Positions 16,101 to 24,700 of a DNA stretch of 64,000 nucleotides are shown piece after piece. Numbering within the stretch: the first letter of the stretch is position 1; each line of letters opens with the position of its first letter. The notes beneath the pieces are model-generated. The model was not told where the DNA came from and searched no databases. It worked only from the letters and a program-made list of their open reading frames with translations. A program made the translations under genes and the position numbers. The stretch is taken from the NCBI GenBank assembly GCA_035649895.1, contig DASRIS010000189.1, positions 1-64,000 of the forward strand, read 5' to 3'. The stretch comes from DASSUC01 sp035649895 (GTDB lineage: Bacteria > Actinomycetota > Actinomycetes > Mycobacteriales > Micromonosporaceae).

Positions 16101-18889
16101 TGGGTGAGGTGCTGGAGCTGGTCCCGGCGCCGCCCGCCAGCCAGCGTCGCGCCGCCCCGCCGGCCGGGGCGGCGGGCGTGGACCGAGACCGTGTGGGCCA
16201 GGCCGGCGTGGGTCGGGTTGTGGAGCTGTTGCAGGGGCTGCCCCTGGTCCGCGAGGCGGTGGTGACACCCGCGCCGGACGGGCGGCGGCTCACCGCGTAC
16301 CTCGTCCCGGACCTCGCCGCGGTCGAGCGCGGCGACGGCGTCGCCAGCCGGCTCGCCGAGGAGCACGTCGCGTACTGGCGCACGCTGTACGACCGGACCT
16401 TCACCGACGCCCGCCCCGCTGACCCGGCCTTCAACATCACCGGCTGGCGCTCCAGCTACACCGGTGAGCCGATGCCAGCAGATGCGATGGCCGAGTGGCG
16501 CGAGCACACGCTGGAGCGCATCCGGGCGCTACGCCCCAGCCGGGTGCTGGAGATCGGCTGCGGGACCGGCCTGCTCCTCTTTGGTCTGGTGGACGGCTGC
16601 GACCGCTACGTCGGCACGGACTTCTCCGCGGTCTGCCTCGCCCAGGTGCGCGACCATCTGGCCACCCGCGACGACGCGACCCGCGCGAAGGTGACCCTGC
16701 TGGAGCGGACCGCCGATGACCTGACCGGTCTCGAACCGGACAGCTTCGACGTGGTCGTGGTCAACTCGGTGGTGCAGTACTTCCCTGGGGCGGCGTACCT
16801 CGAGCGGGTGCTCGACGCAGCGGTCCGCGTCTGCGCCCCCGGCGGCGCCATCTTCCTCGGCGACCTGCGCCACCACGGGTTGCAGGAGGCGTTCCACGTC
16901 TCGGTGCAGCTGCATCGCGCGGTGGACCTGCTCCCGGTCGACGAGCTGCGCAGCCGGGTGTCCCGGTCGATCGAGCACGAGCGGGAGCTGCTCGTCGACC
17001 CCGCGTACCTGGTGAGCTTCGCCGCCGCCCGGCCGGAGGTCGGCGGCGTGGAGCTGATGCCGAAGCGCGGCCGCCACGACAACGAGCTGACCCGCTACCG
17101 CTACGACGCGGTGCTGCGGCTGGGGGCACCGCCGCCCGGTCCGACCGGCGTTGCATGGTACGACTGGCACCGCGACGTGCTGTCCGGCAGCGAGATCGGG
17201 TGGCTGCTGGACCACGCCGACACCGACGTGGTCGGGGTGACCGGCGTGCCGAACGCGCGGGTCGCCGCGGATGTCGAGGCGGCCCAGGTGCTCCTTGGGA
17301 CGGATGGTCGTGCCGCTACCGGCGCCAGCAGCCCCGCCACCGCCGGGGAGCTGCGGCTGGTGGCCGCCAAGGCGGCTGCCGGCCTGGACCCGGAGGAGCT
17401 GTGCCAGCTCGGCGAGGGCAGGGGCTGGTCGGTCGCTCTCAGCTGGGCGGCGAGCCACCCGGACGGCAGCGTCAACGCGCTCTTCCGGCGAAGGGCCGCC
17501 GGACAGCCAACGGGCTCCGGCGCCCTGCACGCGGCCGGACCGGACGCTGTGGCGCTGGGCTCCACGTCCCTGTATCTCACGTCGCTGGACTCCATGCCGT
17601 TGGACGCCATGCCGCTGGACGACATGCTGCTGGACGACATGCTGCCGGAGGGTCCGCTGGCCAACGCTCCGCTGCGCAGCCAGCTCGCGGAGTCGCTGGA
17701 ACGGCAGGCGTGGGAGGCGCTGCGCCGGGACCTGCCTGAGTACGCCGGCATCAGCCAGCTGGTCGTCGTCGACGAGCTTGCCCGCACCGCCGACGGGCGG
17801 GTGGACGAGGCCGCCCTGCCCGTCGTGGCGGGTGCGGACACCGCCGAACCGGCTGCGCCCGGTGCGCTGCCGCCCCGCACAGCGGACGAGCTGCGGCTCG
17901 CGCGGATCTGGGAGCAGGCGCTGCGGTCGAGCCCGGTCGACGTCCGCGCCTCATTCTTCGACCTGGGTGGGGACTCGCTGCTCGCGATCCGGGTCATCGA
18001 CGAGGCTTCCCGGGTGTTCGGCCGGGAGGTCCCGCTGTCGGTGCTGTTGCGGGAGCCGACGATCGAGGGGATGGCCGCGGCACTGCGCGCCGGGCCACGG
18101 CCATGGACACCGCTGGTCGAGGTCACCCGGGGCGAGGGGGCGCCGTTCTTCTGCGTACACCCCGCCGGCGGCAACGTGCTGTGCTACGCCGACCTGGCCC
18201 GGCTGGTCAGCCCCCAGCCGTTCTACGCACTACAGGCGCGTGGCGTCGAGGGCGACGACCCGCCGTACGACGACGTGCCCGCCATGGCCGCCCGGTACCT
18301 GGCGGACGTGCGCACCCGCCAGCCCACTGGCCCGTACCAGCTCGGGGGCTGGTCCATGGGCGGGCTCGTCGCCTACGAGATGGCCCAGCAGCTGCACGCC
18401 GCAGGCGAGCAGGTGGGCCTGCTGGTGCTGGTCGAGACCCCGACGCCAGACCTGGTCAAGGACCTCCCGGACGAGGCGGCAGCTCTGGCCCGGCTGCTGG
18501 ACGGGCTCGTCCCCATCGACCTCGACCAGCTGCGCCAGCTGCCGTCAGCGCAACGGCTCCGGCACGTGCTCGCCGAGGCGGAGCTGGCGCAGGTGGTGCC
18601 GCCGGGGCTGGACCCGGGCCGCGCCCAGCAGCTCTTCGACGTGTACGCCACGCACGTCGAGGCGGTCCGGCGCTACCAGCCCCGCCCGTACGCCGGCCGG
18701 ACCTGCCTGCTGCGGGCCGCGCAGACCGGTGTGACGGCCGCCGACTACGGGTGGGGCCGGCTCCTGACAGGGGAGTGGGAGGTCATCGAGGTGCCCGGCG
18801 ACCACGAGACGGTCGTCTGGCCCCCGAACGTGCACAAGCTCGCGGAGGTACTCCGGGCTCAGCTGGCCGCGGCCCGGTCACGGACCTGA
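10151..18889 (+). CDS. NRPS: C-A(Thr)-PCP-E-C-[A remnant]-MT-[A remnant]-PCP-TE
   Basis: A 2912-aa synthetase. Domains: C about 10-450 (HHLILDG); A about 484-994 (YTSGSTGAPKG, YRTGDRARW, NGKVDR); PCP with Ser1038 in GGDSIL; epimerase about 1090-1525 (HHLVVDTVSW, later FNYLGRLD); a second C about 1550-1990 (HHILLDG); an A-domain C-terminal scrap about 2014-2060 (PLVREAVVT...LTAYLVPD); an SAM methyltransferase about 2077-2330 (VLEIGCGTG); a second A scrap (ADGRVDEAAL, like A10 NGKVDR); PCP with Ser2609 in GGDSLL; and thioesterase with Ser2735 in GWSMGG and His2885 in GDHET. The specificity positions of the intact A domain read D-F-W-N-V-G-M-V-H, the threonine code, and the E domain then implies D-Thr. 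The second module has no A1-A7 core and cannot select an amino acid itself. The ATG at 10151 follows GGAGGG by 5 bases. Confidence 0.94.
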   Translation: MQPDLADSDRYPLAPLQRGMLFHALSTPGSTMYVEQHRLDLAGELDLAAFRAAWQSVCALHPVLRTAFDTRQVERPTQVVRPAVELPLTVEDWRGLPPAEQATRLRQRGSAEREQGFDLASAPLFRLCLVRLDDHAWRLLWTHHHLILDGWSVGLVLRDVATAYAAACRGEPLSRPAASAYRDFVARAGQQDLERAREHWTGVLAGFTEPTPLGIARGIRLSSSPATEDKSRSTKDKSRSTEDSSPATENERVGHQLTRELTERLGRFAAAHQVTVDTLLTGAWAVVLARYAGTDDVVFGLTTTGRSGTLPGLERTVGLLINTLPARVRLDWDQPVAQWLGRVEQDRVRARELELTPLDRVQAWSELPAGRRLFDSILVVEDFPVDLSRLRLGTAAVIGSASVQQTNYPLTLLAFPRERLVVEALFDAALLDRRLVGQLLGHLETVLDGLTTARVLGEVELMRPAERAELAGRGSPRASYTTAGTEPAPVRFAGWARREPDRVAVVHGDERVPYRVLLARTARLANRLRGLGVGPGVLVGVYLPRGVDLVVAVLAVACAGGGYVPVDRRHPAARVHGILADASAAVLLAHCDAAGELGDVDVPATVLLDDPQERARLAALPGTLPALPARLDDIAYVIYTSGSTGAPKGVVVEHRQLARLFDATRDWFGFGPDDVWTLFHSIAFDFSVWELWGALVHGGRMVVVPDGTVPDPAAFRQLLLDEGVTVLNQTPSSFRALLHADVAATATRSPYRLRFVVLGGEMLEVASVRPWLDRYGDAQPALVNMYGITETTVHVTYRPVTRADLAGGVLSPIGVPIGDLAVRLVDPHGRPVPVGVPGELYVGGAGVARGYLRRPELTAQRFVEELGERWYRTGDRARWLPDGGLEFLGRLDDQVKIRGHRIEPGEVESVLNAHPQVRGSVVVATEAAAGGHHQLMAYVVAASAGGVAAPQLRAWLSQRLPDYLVPAGFTVLDRLPLTPNGKVDRAALPAARPGRPDEGGLVAPRNDTERVLAEVWAEVLGVERVGIDDNFFALGGDSILTIQAVARAGRRGVAVTPAQLFAHQTIAALAQVAGETAGAGAGAEQGEVTGEVPATPMRAWFSQLALPHAGQWNLSVLLAARQPVRLERLAQALAALVAHHDLLRLRLAGDQAWILPVAECDPVPVQQLDLAAERLDEVVRRVQGGLDLARGPLLRAALLTGGPGGEPDRVLLVAHHLVVDTVSWQVLLEDLGTAYHQLTEGAAVELPAKTTDFARWARGLTELARSDRVADQARWWLDRLPQQAPALPADGDPSAPDVEGDCDVIEATLDEAATAQLLAPAHRAYRTRPDELLLAALALAVAGWAGAPRLLVDVEGHGRDIVAGGADVSRTVGWFTTLTPAWLDLTGVDRHSLAAVIKAVKEQLRAMPGRGAPYGLARWLRGDDLARRLSELPRAEISFNYLGRLDQGAPADGWFELASEPVPADRHPANPRPYPVDVVAAVRGGRLHLYLTYSTRHRSRDAMQRLAEGYRDALRAIVEHCMSPGAGGPTPSDFPLAEVDQGQLDRLVVERGGVEDLYPLAPLQRGLLFHTLANPGSGVYFEQFSIRLDGPLDVAAFDRAWRALLDRHAVLRAGVAWQGLTVPHLVVEERVELPLAHHDWGDLAEAQQEARLAELLLADRTQGFDLARAPLTRLHLVRLAELRWHVVWSHHHILLDGWSVALLIQEVFDTYEAIRGGRFVPAPPPRPYRDYLGYLAGLDLAGAWAHWRRVLSGVTGPTPLGADRPAVRTGRSDADYARAHLRLPPDRSDAVREFAREHRLTLDTVLHGAWALVLADRSGTDDVVFGVTSSGRPPELEGVEEMVGLFINTLPARVRVDRDQPVVSWLSGLLRDQVQARQFEHTPLDQIRGWTSVPPDRPLFDSGRGLENYPMDGSRFRTASVTISQIQTYEQADYALSFVVVPDEALLMQVWYDALRFGPETGDHILRTAEALTLALVADPERTVGEVLELVPAPPASQRRAAPPAGAAGVDRDRVGQAGVGRVVELLQGLPLVREAVVTPAPDGRRLTAYLVPDLAAVERGDGVASRLAEEHVAYWRTLYDRTFTDARPADPAFNITGWRSSYTGEPMPADAMAEWREHTLERIRALRPSRVLEIGCGTGLLLFGLVDGCDRYVGTDFSAVCLAQVRDHLATRDDATRAKVTLLERTADDLTGLEPDSFDVVVVNSVVQYFPGAAYLERVLDAAVRVCAPGGAIFLGDLRHHGLQEAFHVSVQLHRAVDLLPVDELRSRVSRSIEHERELLVDPAYLVSFAAARPEVGGVELMPKRGRHDNELTRYRYDAVLRLGAPPPGPTGVAWYDWHRDVLSGSEIGWLLDHADTDVVGVTGVPNARVAADVEAAQVLLGTDGRAATGASSPATAGELRLVAAKAAAGLDPEELCQLGEGRGWSVALSWAASHPDGSVNALFRRRAAGQPTGSGALHAAGPDAVALGSTSLYLTSLDSMPLDAMPLDDMLLDDMLPEGPLANAPLRSQLAESLERQAWEALRRDLPEYAGISQLVVVDELARTADGRVDEAALPVVAGADTAEPAAPGALPPRTADELRLARIWEQALRSSPVDVRASFFDLGGDSLLAIRVIDEASRVFGREVPLSVLLREPTIEGMAAALRAGPRPWTPLVEVTRGEGAPFFCVHPAGGNVLCYADLARLVSPQPFYALQARGVEGDDPPYDDVPAMAARYLADVRTRQPTGPYQLGGWSMGGLVAYEMAQQLHAAGEQVGLLVLVETPTPDLVKDLPDEAAALARLLDGLVPIDLDQLRQLPSAQRLRHVLAEAELAQVVPPGLDPGRAQQLFDVYATHVEAVRRYQPRPYAGRTCLLRAAQTGVTAADYGWGRLLTGEWEVIEVPGDHETVVWPPNVHKLAEVLRAQLAAARSRT
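10820..10903. repeat. Four 21-bp tandem repeats in the first C domain of the NRPS
   Basis: Units start at 10820, 10841, 10862 and 10883, each beginning TCACSCKCCACGRAGRAC. They encode a Ser/Thr/Asp/Lys-rich insert (PATEDKS/RSTKDKS/RSTEDSS/PATENER) between the N- and C-lobe parts of the condensation domain. The unit length is the same as in the repeat in the previous megasynthase, but the sequence is unrelated. The frame is intact. Confidence 0.9.
17575..17665. repeat. 18-bp tandem repeat in the linker after the methyltransferase
   Basis: Repeated units of the type CTGGACNNCATGCYGYTG encode SLDSMPLDAMPLDDMLLDDM between the methyltransferase and the second A-domain remnant. It is a degenerate in-frame 18-bp tandem array in a spacer and is not part of any known core motif. 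Confidence 0.75.
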
Positions 18890-18900
18890 GCGACAGTGCC

Positions 18901-19989
18901 ATGACCGAAGACGCGATCGGAACCGGGGACGCGATCGGACCGGTGCGGTCCTACACCGAGTGGGACCCGCTGGAAGAGGTGGTCGTCGGCATCGTGGACG
19001 GTGCGACGTTCCCGACCTGGCACGAGGCACTGCCGCCGGCCCTGCCACCGCGGTGGCACGACACGTTCCGGCAGATGGCGGGGCGGCCGTTCCCGCCGGA
19101 GCTGGTCACTGCCGCGCGCCGTGAGCTGGAGCAGCTCGTGCACATCCTGCAGGGCGAGGGGGTCACCGTACGGCGCCCTGAGCAGCTTCCCCAACAGGTT
19201 CCGTACCGGACACTGCACTGGGCCAGCAACGGGATGTACGCGGCCATGCCGCGTGACGTACTGCTGGTGGTGGGCGACCGGATTGTCGAGTGTCCACCGG
19301 CGTGGCGCTCGCGGTACTACGAGACGCTGGCGTACCGGCCCCTGCTCAAGGGGTACTTCCGCGGGGGTGCCCGATGGGTCGCCGCGCCGCGGCCCGAGCT
19401 GCGCGACGAGCAGTTCGACCCGACCTGGGTAGACACCGGGCAGCTGCCCCCGCGGCTGGTGGTCACGGAGTTCGAGCCCACCTTCGACGCGGCGGACTTC
19501 ATCCGTCTCGGCCGGGACATCGTCGCCCAGAGGTCCAACGTCACCAACGACTTCGGCATCGAGTGGCTCCGGCGGGAGCTGGGCGACGAGTACCGGATCC
19601 ACGTGCTTGAGTTTGCCGACCGGCACCCGATGCACATCGACGCCACCATCATGCCGATGGCACCGGGCAGGCTCCTGGTCAACCCCGATCGGGTGCCGGT
19701 CGTGCCCGACCTGTTCCGGGGCTGGGACGTCATCGAGGCGCCACGGCCGGTACTGCCCGACTCGCATCCCCTCTACTTCACCAGCAAATGGCTCAACATG
19801 AACATCCTTATGCTGGATGAGGAACGGGTCATCGTCGAGGCGCAGGACGAACCGATGATCTCGATGTTGAAGCAACAGGGCCTCACCCCCATCCTCTGCA
19901 GCTTCCGGAGCTTCTACGCCTTTGGCGGCTCGTTCCACTGCGCCACACTGGACGTTCGCCGTCGGGGAGAGCTCGCCTCCTACCTGTAA
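18901..19989 (+). CDS. L-arginine:glycine-type amidinotransferase
   Basis: A 362-aa enzyme of the glycine amidinotransferase family (AGAT, StrB1, CyrA relatives). It transfers the amidino group of arginine to a primary amine, making a guanidino compound. The catalytic cysteine is Cys347 in GGSFHCATLDVRRRGELASYL, and the conserved His245/Asp247 are in HPMHIDATIMP. The family opening WDPLEEVVVG and the EPTFDAADFIRLGRDI region are present, and the length is normal. The ATG at 18901 is 11 bases after the NRPS stop. No strong Shine-Dalgarno is seen, so coupling to the NRPS is likely. In other clusters such enzymes supply guanidinoacetate starters or guanidino side chains. Here the acceptor is unknown; a glycine or omega-amino acid later activated by the free A enzyme, or a residue of the finished peptide, are both possible. 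Confidence 0.92.
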   Translation: MTEDAIGTGDAIGPVRSYTEWDPLEEVVVGIVDGATFPTWHEALPPALPPRWHDTFRQMAGRPFPPELVTAARRELEQLVHILQGEGVTVRRPEQLPQQVPYRTLHWASNGMYAAMPRDVLLVVGDRIVECPPAWRSRYYETLAYRPLLKGYFRGGARWVAAPRPELRDEQFDPTWVDTGQLPPRLVVTEFEPTFDAADFIRLGRDIVAQRSNVTNDFGIEWLRRELGDEYRIHVLEFADRHPMHIDATIMPMAPGRLLVNPDRVPVVPDLFRGWDVIEAPRPVLPDSHPLYFTSKWLNMNILMLDEERVIVEAQDEPMISMLKQQGLTPILCSFRSFYAFGGSFHCATLDVRRRGELASYL

Positions 19990-20013
19990 GAGGCTCCGTC
20001 CCGGACCGTCGGA

Positions 20014-20040
20014 TGACCCCGGTTCGTTGACCCGGGGTCA
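20014..20040. terminator. Bidirectional hairpin between convergent cluster genes
   Basis: A perfect 9-bp stem (TGACCCCGG / CCGGGGTCA) with a 9-base loop lies 25 bases after the amidinotransferase stop and about 105 bases from the stop of the convergent adenylation gene. There is no T-tract, as is common in actinobacteria. Confidence 0.7.
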
Positions 20041-20144
20041 CCGGCCGTACCGCCGACCATGGACGATGTACCACCCCGGTCGTCACCGCCCACCCGTCAC
20101 CGCCGGAGCATCATCGAGCTTGGAAAGCGCGCCGCCTGGCGGCG

Positions 20145-21764
20145 CTAGTAGAGGTCGGCACCGCCCAGCTCGGCGGTGAGCCGCCGGCGGTCGACCTTGC
20201 CATGGACGTTGACCGGGAGCGCGTCCACATACCGGTAGTGCGCCGGCAGCATGTACGGCGGCAGCCGCTCGCCGGCGAGCGTAGCCAGCTCGGCGGGGTC
20301 GACCGGCTCGCCGGTGTAGACGGCGTGGAGGGCCGGCGAGCCGGCAGGGGACACAAGCGCCACCGCGTCGAGGACCTTCGGATGCTCGCGCAGCACCGAC
20401 TCGATCTCGCCGAGCTCGATCCGGTACCCGCGGATCTTCACCTGGTCATCCAGGCGGCCGAGGTGCACCATGACCCCGTCGGCGCCGACCCGCACCCGGT
20501 CGCCGGTGCGGTACCACGCATCGCCGGGCACGACCGGGTCGTCGCACGGGCGGGCCCGGCCCGCCTCGACGTAGATGAACCTGCCCTGGTTATCCGCCGG
20601 GTCGAGGTAACCGTCGAACCGCTGCGGGCCCCGCACGCAAAGCTCGCCATCGGCTGTGGCGGGCCCGTCCCTGGTGGACCCATCCTCGGTGAGCCCGCCT
20701 TCGGTGGGCACCACCTCGGTGAGCCCGTCCTCGGCGAGCACGACCATCTCCAGGTGGGGGTGGACCGGGCCGATCGGCACGGTGCCGTTGGGGGTGGCCG
20801 GCCAGTAGGCCGGGTCGGCGGGCAACCGGTACCCGGTGCAGCTGATGGTGACCTCGGTCGGGCCGTACAGGTTCTCGATGACGCTGTGCGGTGCCGCCGC
20901 CGCCCACGCCCGGGCCTGGTCGAACGTCAGCTGCTCGCCGCCGAACAGGCTCCAGCGCAGCTCCGGCATGCCCGCTACCGGCAGCATCCGCTGCCGGTGC
21001 GCGATCGAGACCAACGACGGTACGGAGAACCAGTGGGTGACCTGCCGCGCGGTCACGAACCGGGCCGGTGCCAGCAGGTCCTCGGGTCTGGGCACCACCA
21101 GGGTCGCGCCGGAGCACCAGGTGACGAACATGCCGAAGACCGAGCCGTCGAAGGTGAGCTCGAAGGCTGGCGCGAGCCGGGCGCCGGGGCCGACGCCGTA
21201 CCGGTCGATGCAGTGGGTGAGGTAGCGGTCGAGGTTGCGGTGGCGGATCGGCACGCCCTTGGGCTCACCGGTCGAGCCCGAGGTGAACAGGGTGTAGGCG
21301 ATGCCTTCCGGCTGGCCCTGGTAGGGCTCGGACAGCGGCGGAGTGTCCAGGCTCCAGTACCACGGCGTACCGCCGCCGGAGCGCAGCGCGAGCGCAGCGG
21401 CGCCGGTCTGCGCGACCAGCGTGGCCAGCTGCACGGCGCCGGCATCGTCCGCCACCACGACATCCACCCCGGCGGACCGGCACATGCGGGCGTTGCGAGC
21501 GACCGGAAGCTCCGGGTGCAGCGGCACCACGGTCGCGCCAAGCCTCAGCGCGGCAAGGTAACCGGCGTACGCGGCGAGGCTGCGTACGGCGAGCAGCCCA
21601 ACCGCTGCCGGGTGCCGGCCGGCCACCGCAGCCAGCCGGCCCGCCAGCCGCTCCACCAGGTCGAGCAGCTCCCGGTAGCGCACGGTCTGGCCGGCCACCT
21701 CGACCGCGGGCAGCTCGGGATGGCGCACCGCGCAGTCGCGGAAGCGGGTGAACAATGTGGACAC
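20145..21764 (-). CDS. Stand-alone adenylation enzyme
   Basis: A 539-aa free A domain with no carrier domain. Core motifs are visible: YTLFTSGSTGEPKG (A3), LTFDGSVFGMF (A4), NLYGPTEVTI (A5), GELCVRGPQRFDGYL (A6), YRTGDRV (A7), GRLDDQVKIRGYRIELGEIE (A8) and NVHGKVDRRRL with the A10 lysine. Read against the GrsA positions, the pocket is about D-G-F-F-L-G-L-I-S, which I cannot assign to a known amino acid. The GTG at 21764 is chosen because GGAG lies 9 bases upstream and it starts only 5 bases after the preceding NRPS stop. A loop near the A5-A6 region has a Thr/Glu/Gly-rich degenerate repeat (TEVVPTEGGLTEDGS). Two modules on the plus strand lack an A core, so supply in trans is the natural proposal, though not shown by the sequence alone. 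Confidence 0.9.
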   Translation of the reverse strand: MSTLFTRFRDCAVRHPELPAVEVAGQTVRYRELLDLVERLAGRLAAVAGRHPAAVGLLAVRSLAAYAGYLAALRLGATVVPLHPELPVARNARMCRSAGVDVVVADDAGAVQLATLVAQTGAAALALRSGGGTPWYWSLDTPPLSEPYQGQPEGIAYTLFTSGSTGEPKGVPIRHRNLDRYLTHCIDRYGVGPGARLAPAFELTFDGSVFGMFVTWCSGATLVVPRPEDLLAPARFVTARQVTHWFSVPSLVSIAHRQRMLPVAGMPELRWSLFGGEQLTFDQARAWAAAAPHSVIENLYGPTEVTISCTGYRLPADPAYWPATPNGTVPIGPVHPHLEMVVLAEDGLTEVVPTEGGLTEDGSTRDGPATADGELCVRGPQRFDGYLDPADNQGRFIYVEAGRARPCDDPVVPGDAWYRTGDRVRVGADGVMVHLGRLDDQVKIRGYRIELGEIESVLREHPKVLDAVALVSPAGSPALHAVYTGEPVDPAELATLAGERLPPYMLPAHYRYVDALPVNVHGKVDRRRLTAELGGADLY

Positions 21765-21769
21765 CTCGC

Positions 21770-24700
21770 TCAGCTCCGCCGCCGGTTCCGGTTGCGCCTG
21801 GCCAGCGCCTGGCGCCGGTACGCGGCGTGGTCCTCCGGCTGGGCGACCGGGTCCTCGCGCCGGGCGGCCGGGTCCTCCGGTCGGGTGCCCCGCGATGCGT
21901 CCGCCGGTGTGCCGTCGCGGTCCAGGCGCTGCGTGCGGTCCAGGTGGCGGGCCAGGGCCTCGACGGTCGGGTGCTCGAACATGTCGGTCACCGGCACGTG
22001 CCGTCCCAGCCGGTCGCCGAGCTGGCTGGTCACCTTCGCCACCAGCAGCGAGGTGCCGCCCAGCTCGTCGAAGAAGTGGTCGCGCACGCCGACCATGTCC
22101 TGCCCGAGCACGGCCGCCCACACCTGGGCCACCACGTGCTCCAGCTCGGTACGGGGGCGCAGCCGCTCTGCGGCGCCGCGGTCGGCCGGCGTCGGGGCGG
22201 GCAGCGCGCGCCGGTCGAGCTTTCCGTTGGCGGTCAACGGCAGCCGGTCCAGGTAGACGAAGGCCGCCGGCACCCACGGGACGGGCAGCTCGGCGCGGAG
22301 CCGACCGCGTAGCTCGGCGACTGCCAGGCGCGGTCCGCGGGGCACCAGGTAGGCGGCGAGCTCCGTCCCGCCGCCCGGTCCCGGTCGCGGTACGACCACC
22401 GCCTCGCGCAGGTCGAGCGACTCCCGCAGCCGGACCTCGATCTCGCCCGGCTCCACCCGGACTCCTCTGATCTTCACCTGGTCGTCGAGGCGGCCGAGGA
22501 AGTCCAGGGTGCCGTCCGGCAGCCAGCGCACCCTGTCCCCGGTGCGGTAGAGCCGCGCGCCCGGGACCGCGCCGAACGGGTCCGGCACGAACCACTGCGC
22601 GGTCAGCCGGGGCTGGCCGAGGTACCCGTGGGCAACGCCGGCGCCGCCCAGGTACAGCTCACCGGGGACACCGACCGGGACCGGCTCCATCCGGGCGTCC
22701 AGCACGTACGCGCTGGTGTTGGGGATCGGCCGGCCGATCGACGGGCGGGTGCCGTCGGGCCGGCACCCGCTGAGGGTGGCGGTGATCGACGTCTCGGTCG
22801 GGCCGTACGCGTTGTTGAACCTGCGGCCAGCGCCCCACCGGGTCACCAGCTCCGGCGGGCACACCTCGCCACCGACGCTGATGGCCACCAGGTCCGGCAG
22901 CGGGGCGTCGGGCAGCGCCGCGAGCACCGACGGCGCCGTGGTGACGATGGTGACCCGCTCCTCGGCGAGCAGCCGTACCAGGTCCTCGCCGGAAGCGACT
23001 GTTGTCGATGAAGCGATGTGTAGCGCCGCGCCGTGCAGGTGCGCGATGAGGATCTCGAGGATGGAGACGTCGAACGAGCTCGAGGTGGACTGGAGGACCC
23101 GGCTGGACTCGGTGACCTCCAGCCCGGTGGCCTCGGCCTGGCTCGCGTTACGGGCGCCACGGTGTGGCACCAGCACCGCCTTGGGCCGCCCGGTCGAGCC
23201 CGACGTATAGATGACGTAGGCGACGTCGTCCGGCTCAGCCACCGCACCGCCGGGTGCTGCGCCGCCGGCCGGCCACTCGCCGTCCAGGCAGAACCGGTAC
23301 GGGCCACCGGCCGGCAGCTGGTCCGCGGTCCCCTGGTGGGTGAGCAGCACGGCAGGGGCCGCGTCACCGACCATCCACGCCAGGCGCCGGGCCGGCAGGT
23401 CGGGCGTGAGCGGCAGGTAGGCGCCACCCGCCTTGAGCACCGCCCAGAAGGCCACCACCCAGTCCACGCCACGCGGCAGGTGCACGCCCACCACGCTGCC
23501 GCGCCGCACGCCGAACCGTCCGCGCAGCAGCGCCGCCAGCCGGTCGGCGCGGGCGTCGAGCTCGGCGTATGTCAGCGCCTGCCGGCCCGACACCACCGCC
23601 GTGGCGGCTCCGCGCCGGTTGACCTGACGGGTGAAGCTCGCAGCCAGCGTCGCCGGCCCGTCGAGCGGCCGGCGGCCACCGTCGGCGAACGCGGCTACGG
23701 CCGCCCGCTCGGCGCCGTCCATCAGCTCCAGCGTCTCGACCGGTACGTCGGGCCGGGCCACCGCCTGCGCCAGCAGCCCGGTGAGCTGGCGGCACAGCCG
23801 AGCCACGGCAGGCCCGTCGAACAGCGCCGTGCAGTACTCCATGGTGCAGCTCAGCTCACCGGCGACCTCGGCGGCCATCAGGGACAGGTCGAACGCGGAG
23901 CCGCGCGGGTCGAGCCGGTACGGCCGCACGTCCAGCCCGCCCAGCCGTACCCGGGTGGTCTCGTCGGCCACCGCAAAGGCGCCGAGGTCCGGGCGGCCGG
24001 CGGGCGGCTGCTGCAGCGTCAGCATCACCTGCACCAGCGGCGAGCGGCTGGGGTCGCGGGACGGGCTGACCGCCTCGACCAGCCGGGCGAAGGGCACCGC
24101 GTGGTCCAGGGCATCGAGCACGACGCGGCGTACGCCAGCCATGAGCGCTCGGAACGTGACGCCCGGACCGACCCGGATCCGCAGCGGCACCGGGTTGACG
24201 AAGTAACCGACGAGGCGGGCGCTGCGGTGGTCCTCGCGCCCGGCGGTCGGCGTCCCGACCACCACGTCGTCGCCGGCGTACCGGGCCAGCAGGGCGGCGA
24301 AGGCGGCCATCAGCGCGACGAACCGGGTGGCTCCGGCGGCCCGGGCGAGGGTGTCCAGCTCCCGCAGGGTGGCCCGGTCGATCCGGAGCTCGTGGGTGGC
24401 CCCTTGGTAGGACTGCAACCGCGGACGCGGGAAGGTCGTGGGCAGCTCCACCGCCTCGGGCGCCCCGGCCAGCGCTCGCCGCCAGTAGTCCAGGCGCGCC
24501 TGCCCATCCGCGGCCGGATGCGCAGGCGCCGCGGCGGGCAGCTCCGGCAGCCCGGCCGCGACCCCGGCCAGCTCGGCGGCGTAGAGCGCGAGCAGGTCGT
24601 CCACGAGCACCGACAGCGACCAGAAGTCGGCGACGACGTGGTGCACCGACAGCAGCAGGACATGGTCCTCCGGCGCACGGGAGTACAGCGAGGCGCGGAA

